A stretch of DNA of 55,003 nucleotides from Nephromyces sp. MM_2019 (taxonomy: Eukaryota; Apicomplexa; Aconoidasida; Nephromycida), in the NCBI GenBank assembly GCA_015657535.1, contig JADHZB010000344.1, forward strand, positions 1-55,003. The letters are read 5' to 3'. Position numbers and translations under genes: made by a program. The first letter of the stretch is position 1; each line of letters starts with the position of its first letter. A model generated the notes under the pieces. The model did not search any database and had not been told where the DNA came from. It saw only the letters and a list, made by a program, of their open reading frames with translations. Below are positions 1 through 9,580 of this stretch, one piece after another.

Positions 1-118
1 ATATCATAAGCCGAGAAGGGCTTAACGAAGGTTGCCAGGTTAAGCAATCGATAGAAATACATAAGGCCGTAGCCGAGCAGGGCTGGCGACAATTGTGAGA
101 TAGGCAATTGTTATAATA
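1..118 (+). repeat. 3' part of an LTR (family A), truncated at window edge
   Basis: This stretch matches 1530-1643 almost base for base, including the blocks GAGAAGGGCTTAACGAAG, GGCCGTAGCCGAGCAGGGCTGG and CAATTGTTATAATA. At 1645 that sequence ends an LTR in TAATAACA. Here the match stops at ATAATA and runs straight into the chromodomain-coding part of the same family (from 119), so the body of the element is missing between them. Confidence 0.75.
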
Positions 119-400
119 GCCAAGACAACGACGTCTATGTACTTATCGAAGACGAAATACCCCCAGAAGTGAAAATATCACACATCCGGGATCACAGGCA
201 GCGCATAAACGAGCAGGGGAAATGCATCAAAGAGTACCTTGTGCGTTGGAGTAACGCTGAAGAGGGCGACGACAGCTGGGAACAACTCCCCAACACCAAG
301 GGCAAGAATAAACTTCTTCGAAAGTACTTCGAAAAAACAGGAAAAAGCAAATGATGCCCAAAATATCACGAGGACGTGATATCTTTATAGGAGGAAAGAA
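119..400 (+). pseudogene. Ty3/gypsy chromodomain tail, copy 1, with polypurine tract
   Basis: The reading frame through GTG 169 to TGA 354 encodes the carboxyl end of a chromovirus Pol: a chromodomain with KEYLVRWSN followed by DDSWEQLPN, the YLVKW...TWEP pattern by which such integrases are thought to contact histone marks. The frame stays open upstream to the junction at about 118. After the stop come about 35 bases and a purine-rich run (AGGAGGAAAGAA) directly before TGTAACAATT, the normal order of polypurine tract and 3' LTR. The rest of gag-pol is absent, so this is a relic. Confidence 0.8.
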
Positions 401-423
401 TGTAACAATTATTGTAATAATTC
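401..423 (+). repeat. First ~22 bases of a family A LTR, then broken
   Basis: TGTAACAATTATTGTAATAA matches the start of the full LTR at 1181 (one base differs, T/C at the third position). After about 422 the match is lost and the sequence becomes integrase coding DNA of another copy, so the 3' LTR was cut 22 bases in by a rearrangement. Confidence 0.75.
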
Positions 424-910
424 TTACACTACCTCCACTTGAATTCGTTTATAACAGCTCCATAAATCAGAGTTTTGGTCACCCACCATTTTACTTGATG
501 CACCAAGACCACCCAATTACACCCCACCAAGCCAATATCAGAAATCCAGAAATTATAATCAAGACTGAATCAGCTCTGAGAGTGTTAGAGAAGCTGTTTA
601 AAAGCTTAGAGGTCTCAAAAAACAAAGAAAAGGCTGCCAGTCTGCAAAAAAAATATTATAAAGACCGCGGAAAAAAGAATATCACTTATGAAACCGGTGA
701 TTACGTCATGCTGTCAACCAGAAATTTCATAGCCGGCCTAGGTCCACGCAAATTAGATCCAAGATTCGTAGGCCTTTGTAAAATTTAACAGAAACTGTCT
801 GATTTAAACTATAAACTCAAGCTTCCACCGGAATTAAAGCTACACCCGGTCTTTCACATATCCCAATTGAAAAAATATAAAGGCAACATAGACAATAGCC
901 AGGACAACGA
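424..910 (+). pseudogene. Ty3/gypsy integrase C-terminal region (copy 2), disrupted
   Basis: The frame encodes the end of the integrase core (LEFVYNSS, then HPPFYLMHQDHP, equivalent to EFAYNSA...SPFFLNYG in the copy at 1646-3142). After that come the GPY/F-type module (YYKDRGKKN, GDYVMLSTRNF, KLDPRFVG) and the conserved HPVFHISQLKK linker to the chromodomain. A TAA at 787-789 interrupts the frame, and one extra base near 911 shifts it just before the chromodomain. The catalytic core upstream is missing. It is a dead fragment continuous with the chromodomain at 911-1134. Confidence 0.8.
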
Positions 911-1180
911 CGATTTATGTGCTTATCGAAGATGAAATACCCCCAGAAGTGAAAATATCGCACATCCGGGATCACAGGCAGCGCATAAACGAGCAGGGGG
1001 AGCGCATCAAAGAGTATCTTGTGCGTTGGAGTAGCACCGAAGAGGGCGACAACAGCTGGGAACAACTACCCAGCACTGAAGACACGAAAAAACTCCTTCG
1101 AAAGTATTTCAAGGAAACAGGAAAGAACAAATGATGCTCGAAATATCACGAGGACGTGATATCTTTATAGGAGGGAAGAA
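911..1180 (+). pseudogene. Ty3/gypsy chromodomain tail, copy 2, with polypurine tract
   Basis: This is a near-identical second copy of 128-400. It encodes EIPPEVKISHIRDHRQR, then KEYLVRWSSTEEGDNSWEQL, and stops with TGA at 1132-1134. The polypurine tract AGGAGGGAAGAA (about 1169-1180) abuts the LTR start at 1181. Differences from copy 1 are scattered substitutions, mostly silent or conservative, which suggests two separately inserted or duplicated copies rather than a recent assembly duplication. Confidence 0.8.
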
Positions 1181-1645
1181 TGCAACAATTATTGTAATAA
1201 TTATCAAGCATATCACATTATTTGATACGTATTCTATTTTGCATGCATGCAAAACAACCCATCTAGAATAATATTTATTTTATTGCTATATCTAATTAAG
1301 ACACTGAGCCGCGAACCTAGAAATAGATGTAGGAACACATGCAAATGCTTAAATTTTTTTAACATATAATTGCATGCGAATATTTTATGCTTTCCCCCTT
1401 ATTTTTATGAAGATGTTCACTTTATACTATAACTTGAAGCATTTTGATTTAACAATCAAAGATCAGAATATATTTTCTTCAACATTTTTTATAAACTTTT
1501 AAAATAAGTTTTAATTATTTTAATTATGTAGCACAAGCAGAGAAGGGCTTAACGAAGATTGCCAGTTAAGCAATCGATAAAAATATAAGGCCGTAGCCGA
1601 GCAGGGCTGGCGCCAATTGCAAGATAGACAATTGTTATAATAACA
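1181..1645 (+). repeat. Full-length LTR, family A (about 465 bp)
   Basis: It starts TGCAACAATTATTGTAATAA directly after a polypurine tract and ends CAATTGTTATAATAACA, giving TG...CA ends with imperfect terminal inverted repeats. Its last ~115 bases match 1-116. The sequence after 1645 is internal pol DNA of a different copy, so this LTR looks inserted into, or recombined with, element C. Confidence 0.75.
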
Positions 1646-3142
1646 CTTCTATTACGACCAAACACGCGATTAGACTTAGTTATTTACATGACCAATGAGC
1701 ACATAAAGTCTTTTCAGACACATCTATTACACTGACACCTAGCGAATATACTTCTAAGATATCGGGCGGACTAATTGAGTTACATGAAGAGGGTGAATTA
1801 AGAGCCTATGTTGCCCCAAAATCGAGAGCATCTACTAAGTTGATAGAGGATTGCCACAATCCACCATACAGTGGACACTTAGAAAAAGTAAAAACAGTTG
1901 AACAGCTACAGAGGGGCTACTACTGGCCAGGAATGGTTACTGAAACATCGAAATTTGTGCAGGATTGCAGATTATGTCAACAAAATAAAAGTATTAATCA
2001 AGATCAGGAGGATTATTACAGCCAATCCATCACCAGAACGTAGATGGCAATGTGTGGCTATGGATTTTATTGTCGACTTGCCTCAAACAGCCAATGGTAA
2101 TGGTGCCTGCCTTGTTTTTGTAGACAAACTGAGCAAAATGGCACATTTCATACCGACAAACAAACACGTGACAGCTAAAGGAACAGCCAAATTATACATT
2201 GATAATATATTCAGGTTGCACGGTTTACCCGAACAGATCATATCTGATAGAGATGCAAGGTTTACCAGCAACTTTCGGAAAGCTTTCCATGAATATTTAG
2301 GCACCAAGATATCACTATCAACTTCACATCATTCTCAAACAGATGGACAATCCGAGCGTACCAATCGCACACTTGAACAAATGCTAAAAAATTATGTGGG
2401 TGGTAGACAGAATGATTGGGATGAAGTTGTTAAATTAATGGAATTTGCATATAACAGTGCAACGCAGTCCAGTACTAAGACTTCTCCGTTCTTCCTCAAC
2501 TACGGTAATTATCCCCACACACCTCACAGTTTTGGTAAGGCAGGCAGGCCGTGCGATTGTCAAGTAGATTCAGTTAACAAATTCACTGATATAATCGGGA
2601 AAGCGTTGAAAGCTGCAAAACACAATCAGATTGAAGCAAGTGCAAAGCAAAAGTTTTACGCAGATAAAGGCCGCAAACACTTAGTTTTTTTGGTAGGTCA
2701 GCATGTATGGCTGTCAAACCGCACTTTCTGTGCAGGAAGGACATGGGCCAAAAACACTTGAACCAAGCTTTGTTGGGCAATACAAGATCATCCAAAAGAT
2801 CTCTGATGTTGCATATAGACTTGAACTGCCGGAATGCATGAGAATACACCCAGTATTTCATGCATCTCAGCTGAAAGGAGCCAAATCAGCCCATGGAGAC
2901 TCTAACTCTACTGATAGCTCGAGCGAGTTAGAAATTTGTATCGAAGATAGCCCAAATAAACGTTAGGAGGTGGAAAAATTACTCGCAAGGAGAGAAATTA
3001 TACTTAAAGATGATAAGTTCAAGCAAGAATATCTCATTAGGTGGAAAAATACTTATGCCGATGATGCCCCTTGGGAGCCAAAAAAAGGTCTAAAGGATTG
3101 CAAGATTGTGATCAGAGCTTTTAATGGCACGCCCGCGAAGAG
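1646..3142 (+). pseudogene. Ty3/gypsy (chromovirus) pol: RNase H-end linker, integrase and chromodomain, broken
   Basis: In order: a linker; an HHCC integrase zinc-binding module (CHNPPYSGH ... CRLCQQNK, about 1849-1993); the integrase core with the DDE residues visible as MDFIVDLP (about 2060-2085), ISDRDARF (about 2238-2262) and TDGQSERTNRTLEQ (about 2341-2380); a GPY/F-type module (FYADKGRKH, QHVWLSNRTF); HPVFHASQLK; and a C-terminal chromodomain (EYLIRWKNT ... APWEPKKG, about 3028-3083). Frame breaks lie near 2010-2020 and near 2740, and a TAG stop sits in frame at about 2964. Gag, protease and reverse transcriptase are absent. Family knowledge: chromoviral integrases target chromatin through the chromodomain. 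This copy cannot make a protein in one piece. Confidence 0.9.
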
Positions 3143-3165
3143 AACATGAGGACATGTTCAAAATG

Positions 3166-3178
3166 AAGATGGGAGGAA
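3166..3178 (+). other. Polypurine tract of element C
   Basis: AGATGGGAGGA lies immediately before the LTR start TGTAACCAGC, the place expected for the plus-strand primer of reverse transcription. Confidence 0.55.
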
Positions 3179-3680
3179 TGTAACCAGCAAGAGATTTTCA
3201 CTACTTAAAAGACAGAAAATTTTCACTACTCAAAAGACCTTTACAATAGTTTAAGGAGCATATTTAGATTTAGAATATAAAATTGTATTTTTTACTACAA
3301 ATATTAGCTTCATACGATATTTCTGTGCCAAGTTATGCACATTTTTGTATCATTGTTATTTTTACAAACTTTTACTTGACATTCATTACAACTCATACAT
3401 ACCGAAGTTATAAGCATGATATAGGGCTATTAAGTTAGCCTTGATATCAAGCTAATAACATACTCAGACCCATAACTAGTTTGTAGCTAAAGTAGGTAGA
3501 GCTTTATTGCAATGGCCAGGGTAGAGGCTGTACTAGACAGACTTGACAATCTCCATCACCTGAAAAACTCGATTAAACACTAAAATACTAAGTCCATTAT
3601 ATTGCACCAAGTTGAGATAAGCAGGACAATAACGAGGGGTTATTGTGACAAACAGGCGAGTAGGTCCTGGTTATAGTTCA
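3179..3680 (+). repeat. LTR of element C (family B), forward copy
   Basis: It starts TGTAACCAGCAAGAGATTTT right after the element C chromodomain and polypurine tract. A second copy lies in reverse orientation at about 3912-4397. The matching blocks run over almost the whole length (for example ATTCATTACAACTCATACAT, GCACCAAGTTGAGATAAGC, GACAATAACGAG). The 3' end, near GTTATAGTTCA, is placed only approximately. Confidence 0.8.
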
Positions 3681-3911
3681 TATGAGCTTTTCTTTGAGAT
3701 TTTTTTTTAAATTTGTTTTCAAGTTTATAAAAGTTACCTCCTAAACTTTATAAACACTCTTGTTTTTGTATTCACTTTTTTTATAAATCAAACTTCAAAT
3801 TGTATTATTTAATAACATTAAATTTTTTATTTGATCAGTTATTTAATGCTTCTAATTTCCCATTACTGGTAGAGCTTCTTAAATGTGCTAAAAGCAGTTA
3901 CATACTTTGTT
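3681..3911. other. Spacer between two inverted LTRs, no gene seen
   Basis: About 230 bases of T-rich DNA with no open frame and no match to the LTR family that I can see. It may be old target DNA, or the remnant that separates two insertions. Confidence 0.5.
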
Positions 3912-4397
3912 GAACATAACCGTGGTATATCCAGTGCCTACTCTCCTGGTTCCCACAATAACCACTCGTTATTGTCCGGCTTATCTCAACTTGGTGCAAT
4001 GTAGTGGACTTAGTATTTTAGTGTTTAATCGAGTATTCAGGCAATGAAGGTTGTCAAGTCTGTCTAGTTCAGAGTCTAAACCTTGACCATTGCAATAAAA
4101 GCTTACCTACTTCAGTCAGAAGCTAGTATGGGTCTGAGTATGTTATTAGCTTAATATCAAGGCTAACTTAATAGCCCTGTAGCATGCTTATAACTTCGGT
4201 AGGTATGAGTTGTAATGAATGCCAAGTAAAAGTTTGTAAAAATAACATTGATACAAAAATGTGTGTAACTTGGCACAGAGATATCGTAAGAATCTAATAT
4301 TTGAAGTAGTAAATATAGTTTCATATTCTATATCTAAATATGCTACTTAAGCTATCTTAAAAGCTTTTTAAGCAGTGAAAATTTCTTGCTGGTTACA
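3912..4397 (-). repeat. LTR of family B, reverse copy (solo)
   Basis: The reverse complement starts TGTAACCAGCAAGAAATTTT at 4397 and follows the LTR at 3179-3680 with scattered substitutions and small indels. No pol sequence is attached on either side, so it is a solo or truncated LTR of the same family in the opposite orientation. Confidence 0.8.
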
Positions 4398-5590
4398 CTA
4401 ATTATGCCAAAGCAAAGCATCCCAATTGTATTCGAATTTATTGGATTAAATTCAACCAATTCATTAACTTTAGATAACTGCTCAATAGAAGCTGCTAACA
4501 TCGTCCATTATGCTTTCGATAGTAAGAATTTGCAGCTCTGAAGCACTTTTCAATTTCGAATAGTTTAGTATTGTAACAGACAACATGTTTAAGGTGCATG
4601 AATGTACTTTTGATGTTAAGTGAATGTTTACACTTTCTTGAGCTTTTCTTTAAGTTTTCTTTAAATAGACGCAAAGAGATTTTCCCCATTTCCCCCCCCC
4701 TTTTCTCGCATATTTTGAGAGATTATAAGTTCACTTTTTTAAACTTGCTCATAAGATTATTACTATTTTTATAACGCTTACCTTTCACAACATCTCAAAT
4801 TTCAAACTTAATATCTTGCGAAGATATTAAATAATTATATTTAATCTCTAAGACAATTGAGACATGTTTTCCTTTATCGGGATAAAGATAAGCCAGGAAT
4901 TTTCGAGTAGGAAAATTTGGAAAGAGCTTAGAGATTTATTTCATTATAATTACTTATACAACCGAACTCTTACAAGTATAAAACCCTATATAGCTTTTTG
5001 GAATGAAATTGACACCAAATTATTTTTCGTAGCAATAAGCTGTGCTTCATATGCCTTTCATTATTCTCATATTAATTATATCTCCCTCATATTTGATTTT
5101 AGTCGCTCCAATTAGCTTTTATCAACTTCATGCGACCATTTCCATATTAGCCATGCAATCGCGAAATTTACTCACGCTTCTTAATTTAATACAAAAGCGT
5201 ATACTACGAAGATAGTCTTCCTTTCAATTAAATCATTGTCGAGAGTGTCTTATTTCTTTTTTTCTGGCTTTTATTCAATTTACCCTGTTCTCTATAAGTA
5301 TTTTCAATAGGTTATGCGTCGATTCATCACGATTATTAGTTAACATATAATCACTCTAGCTCAATGTATCGAAGCTAGCATCGCTTTTAGGATGTATGCA
5401 ACATTACTAAATTCCTAATTTGGTATCGGTGAATTAAGTTAGCATTTTTTATGAACCATTATCAGTGAAACAATTGTTTTCGTTGTAAGTTGTCAACATG
5501 TATGTACTTCTAAATATAAGGTAATTATTTTTCAAGCGTGTTAGCGGTGTTCTTAGATTAAGTGGATGATAATTGACGTAACTTAGAATC
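4398..5590. repeat. Diverged direct repeat block, copy 1 (pairs with 7025-7810)
   Basis: Ordered matches link this stretch to 7025-7810: TAATTATGCCAA at 4400 and 7026; CAACCAATTCATTAACT and AGCCAATTCACTAACT; GAGACCATTT-like blocks at about 5134 and 7349; CTTCCTTT.AATTAAATC at about 5217 and 7439; GCTAGCATC.C at about 5373 and 7598. Similarity by eye is only moderate, with many indels. No credible gene: an 83-codon frame at 4864-5115 is not conserved in the second copy. Confidence 0.55.
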
Positions 5591-6389
5591 GAAGATATAT
5601 TTAACTCAAATAATTTTAACTAGTGACTGATCAATTGAATATGAAGATTCAATTGCCAGACTAAAGAGATTGTATCAACTTGAGAGATATTTCTCAATAC
5701 ACTTTATGCTTTCAAAGGCTTATTATAATTTAATATACTTTAACAACTATAGTCAATGTTGGTCAAGCTGTTAGTTCAGACTTAAAAGAAAAACTAGGCT
5801 TGAGAAAAAAAGAAATAAAGTCGAACAAACTTTTATAGTATTAATTTATAAAGATGGGGTGCAAACTTTAGTTCCTTTTTAGACTATTAAATCTGATTTT
5901 TTATTTTTAACCATTTTTGAGTCTTGTACTAGAATAACACGATCAAATTCAAAAATCGGGGGGAAATCTTTGAATTTCAATGTGGCTTCATCGGAATTAA
6001 TTTTTTATTGCATTTATTTGAATTCCACTGAATGTTAGTGGATCGAATTCATCATTTCTAAGTATCTAGGATATTGAAACCACAAAATTCGACCTTTTGG
6101 ATTTTGTATTTTTGGCTATGTGAAATTTTTGTAATAAGCGGTCTTTGATAAATTTTTGCTATCTTAAATGACTTGTGGATATTTATTAACATCCATAATT
6201 ATTCAGACATTGCAAAAACACTTTATTGGAATGGATATTACCTTTTTAGCATTGCAATTGCCTATTTTCGAATTTTTCAATTTTGATCGAGCATTTGTGC
6301 TTCGAACTAGAGTGCTCAATATATAAATTCGCAAATAAGTCTATATTCGTTACTTATTGCATTTAGGATTTAATAATTACACTTTATTA
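5591..6389. other. AT-rich non-coding DNA, nothing recognised
   Basis: No long open frame, RNA gene or clear repeat was recognised here by eye. Confidence 0.5.
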
Positions 6390-7000
6390 GCATATTAACA
6401 ATCCAGACGTTTTAAGTATCCCAGATACTTAACGAAAATTAACTTTCTTAATTTTCATCTTATTTGAGCAACAACAATCCAATACACCCCAAATGTATTT
6501 CAATCAATAATGATTAATTCATTTAATCATTTTAATGCCATGAAAATTATTATTTCATGCGTTCAATTGTTTTACCTTTATGCTTTCAGTAATTGCTATC
6601 CTTGCAAAACATTTGTGATTCATTCCACAAATTTTCAGCATCCCAGAAATTTTGACATTATTTGGAATTTGAGTTTCTATCTTGGCTCGTTTAAACTCTA
6701 TGCTCTCCACAAATGCCAATGCTGTTGATTTAGATTATAAAATGAATTTATGTTAATTCATATAATCACACTCCTTTGTTTTCATATATAATGATGCTCT
6801 GTTTCCATTTTGTCTATCGAAATTAAATAATTTCGTATTCGTCAGACCAAATTTTAAGCATTCCAAATGATTAAATTAGGCAATTTCGATTACTTTTGTA
6901 AACTCTCTAATAAGTTTAAATGGTTGAATACATATTTTCATTCTTTCATGACTTCATGAGCTCCACACGAGTTCCTTTCCATGATTTGCCATTTCAATTA
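6390..7000. repeat. Old ~3 kb direct repeat, unit 1 anchor region
   Basis: The anchor CCAGACGTTTTAAGTATCCC at about 6404 recurs diverged at about 9592 and 12590. A second anchor, TTTTCAGCATCCCAGAAATT at about 6633, recurs at about 9822, 12811 and 15362 as TTCTAGC.CC.CAGATGT-like blocks followed by a T-rich and GGG-containing segment. A third block (CATTCCAAATGATTAAATTA, about 6861) recurs at about 10053 and 13048. The order is kept in every unit. Confidence 0.55.
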
Positions 7001-7024
7001 TTCAGCATTTCCGCAATGTGCCTT

Positions 7025-7810
7025 AATTATGCCAAGTTGTAAAATCCAAATTAAGTACAAGTGTATCAAAGTGAATTTAGCCAATTCACTAACTGGACAC
7101 AAAGATTTTGCTTGAATTGCTAATATTGAAGAACATGTTTTCAATATTAAAAGTGTTTTATATTAGAACACATTTGGTTTCTCCCATAATTTATTTTAAA
7201 ACCAAATATGAGCTCCCAGTTCACAATTGATCCCAAATTCTCTTTGTAATTATTGTTTGTACTTCGAATGACCCCTAATGATTTCAAATCAATTATGCAT
7301 TAGTTATAATTAAGTTTAGTAACTCCAAATACCTTTTCTCAATCTTATGAGACCATTTCTAAATTAGTTACACATTCGTAAAATTAATTCGCGCATCTAT
7401 ATTTCTTGTAGGGATAAGTTGTAAAATATAATAATTGCCTTCCTTTTAATTTAATCGGTTTGAAAAGTGCCTTCTTTCCCTTTCCCCCATTTTTATTCAA
7501 CTTTCCCGTTTCATTTAACGCATTTGTGTTGGGTGATATATTAAACTATCACCATTATTAAACAAAATAGAACCATTCTAGGTTCAATTATCGTGACTAG
7601 CATCACCTCTAAGATGTATTTAGCAATGCTAGTTCCCGATTTTTGTGTCAGTGCATTAATTTAGCACGCTTATTGATTCAAAAAGCCATAAAACAATGAT
7701 TTTAAACATATGTTGCACTCAATTACATATTTTCATAAATTTATAAATAATTTCTCTAGTGTATTGGCAGTGCATATCGGATTGGTATATGATGATTATT
7801 CATTTTCGTG
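7025..7810. repeat. Diverged direct repeat block, copy 2 (pairs with 4398-5590)
   Basis: Same orientation and block order as 4398-5590, with the offset varying between about 2.2 and 2.6 kb. No open frame is conserved between the copies, so it looks like non-coding repeat DNA. Confidence 0.55.
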
Positions 7811-9580
7811 AATCCAGTGCATATTAATAATATTCACTTTGACAAGTCTAGGGCATATCACCTTAATTCAACACTCCTTGTAAATTATTATTAATTGTAA
7901 AATTATTATTTTCAACTAGGTTTGACAGGTCTTGTATGAAATTGTCACCTACTCGCAAGTATCACCTCTCTACTCAAAGGTCAGCGAATATCAGAGAAAA
8001 GTATATAAATTGTAATTAGGGGAACACTTGTGTGTTGGGTAATTAAAGTTGTTAAAAATGTGTTAAAGTTTTAAGTTAAGAAAACAAATGTTCATAGAAT
8101 ACATAATATGAGTTTGACTTTACAAAAATTGAGCCTCTACTTTAAGTAAAAAGGGAAGAATTCTATAAAATTTGAGGGGATCATTTTTATACACGTTTTT
8201 AACGAGAAATTAATGAAATTAAAGAAAATATAGTATACACCTACTTGAGTGCAAGAATATAGACTAGCTGGGTTGCTACAGTATACTTTTTTGGGAATTT
8301 AACAATTATTTCTAGAGTGAAACAATTCTTCACCTCGAAATTATGGATGGTGATAATTTGTTTAACTCCAGGGCATATCACCTATTAACAAAGGCAGAAA
8401 TAAAATAAGAGAGTTTAGATTATTACTTTCTAAGCCTGAAAAAGATGCTTGGGTCTAAATCGTAAAAAGTGCGCTAGTTGTAATAGTAATGCAAAAAGCT
8501 GCTAAAGTAAAGTAGATTGCGCTTTTTGTTACTAAAGTGGTATTATTGAAACACAACTGAAAAGTAGTTTGCTAAAAATTATTTTACAGCTGATGCAAAA
8601 GGAAAGTCGAGGTTCAAATTTCGGATCAGCGAGATGATAATGAGTATCTATTATTGTGTCTGAAGTGAATTAAGTTCAGCTAGATGTAAAAAGCTTTGCA
8701 TGCTACAGATGGGAATTAACACTTTGTAGATGTCAATGTAGTTTATTAATGGAAAAATTTCTTTAAGCTTATTACGATTCATAAGTAAGCGAAAAAAAAA
8801 TTCACAAGACCACATTATATCAAATAATGAAATAATAGTTGTATGAATTAATTTTATTTTTGCTAAATTGTAAATATTTTTTCGGAGTTACCTTTCAAAT
8901 GCAACACCACCTTATTTCTATAATTTATAAAACTTGAAAAATATTTACAGCATTGATTTTATCTAACATCAAGCATTAAATGTTGTTTCTAGGTTTGTTT
9001 GAAAAGTTTAGGCCCAAAAGTTTTGTTCAGGATGAAAAAAATATCAGGTTAACTCTGGGTTCGATTATTTTAAGACTTTGTGACCTGTTCTTTCAGTTTT
9101 GTTTAATTTTTGGCATTTCGTTGATTATTGGTGTTTAAATATTTTGGAATTTGGGAAAAATTCTAAAGTATAGATTTGGGATTCTTTAAACAGTCATCAT
9201 CACTTCTTTAGCATTCTCTTTTTCTATTTCTGGCAGCTTGTTGTTCAATTCTTAAAGTTTTTATTTTTCTGTCTTTATCTTTCTGAATTTTGCTTTAGTT
9301 TTACCTTTGCAATATATTAGTGATCCTGTGTTCATGGCTGGAACTTCTCGTCCCTGTATCTTCTGTATATTTCTATAAAGTTTTAAACGGCACAACAAAT
9401 AAAGAGTCTTGTAGATGATACAAACATTACCCCATTATCATTGCACTTTTCTTATTTAATATATTCAACTATTTGTGTTTAATCACTTTTTCATTAGTGG
9501 GGTTAGCTAACCTAGCTATCCCAAAGTAGGCCTCGCTTGTGAATTAGCTCAATTAGAGATAGCAGGTTATTCTTTTAAAA
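7811..9580. other. Non-coding AT-rich DNA, tail of repeat unit 1
   Basis: No gene is visible. Two stretches are shared with later units. The B-box-like block GGTTCAAATTTCGGATCAGC at about 8610 resembles sequence at about 11770 and 14670. The pyrimidine-rich segment around 9180-9400, with TTTTGCTTTAGTTTTACCTT, resembles 12180-12350. Confidence 0.45.

Noticed and set aside
4864..5115. 83-codon plus frame in the desert
   Set aside because: Lies in a diverged direct repeat whose second copy (about 7170-7320) has no such frame; no recognisable domain.
6510..6728. 72-codon plus frame with Cys-rich end
   Set aside because: Within repeat unit 1; not conserved in units 2 and 3.
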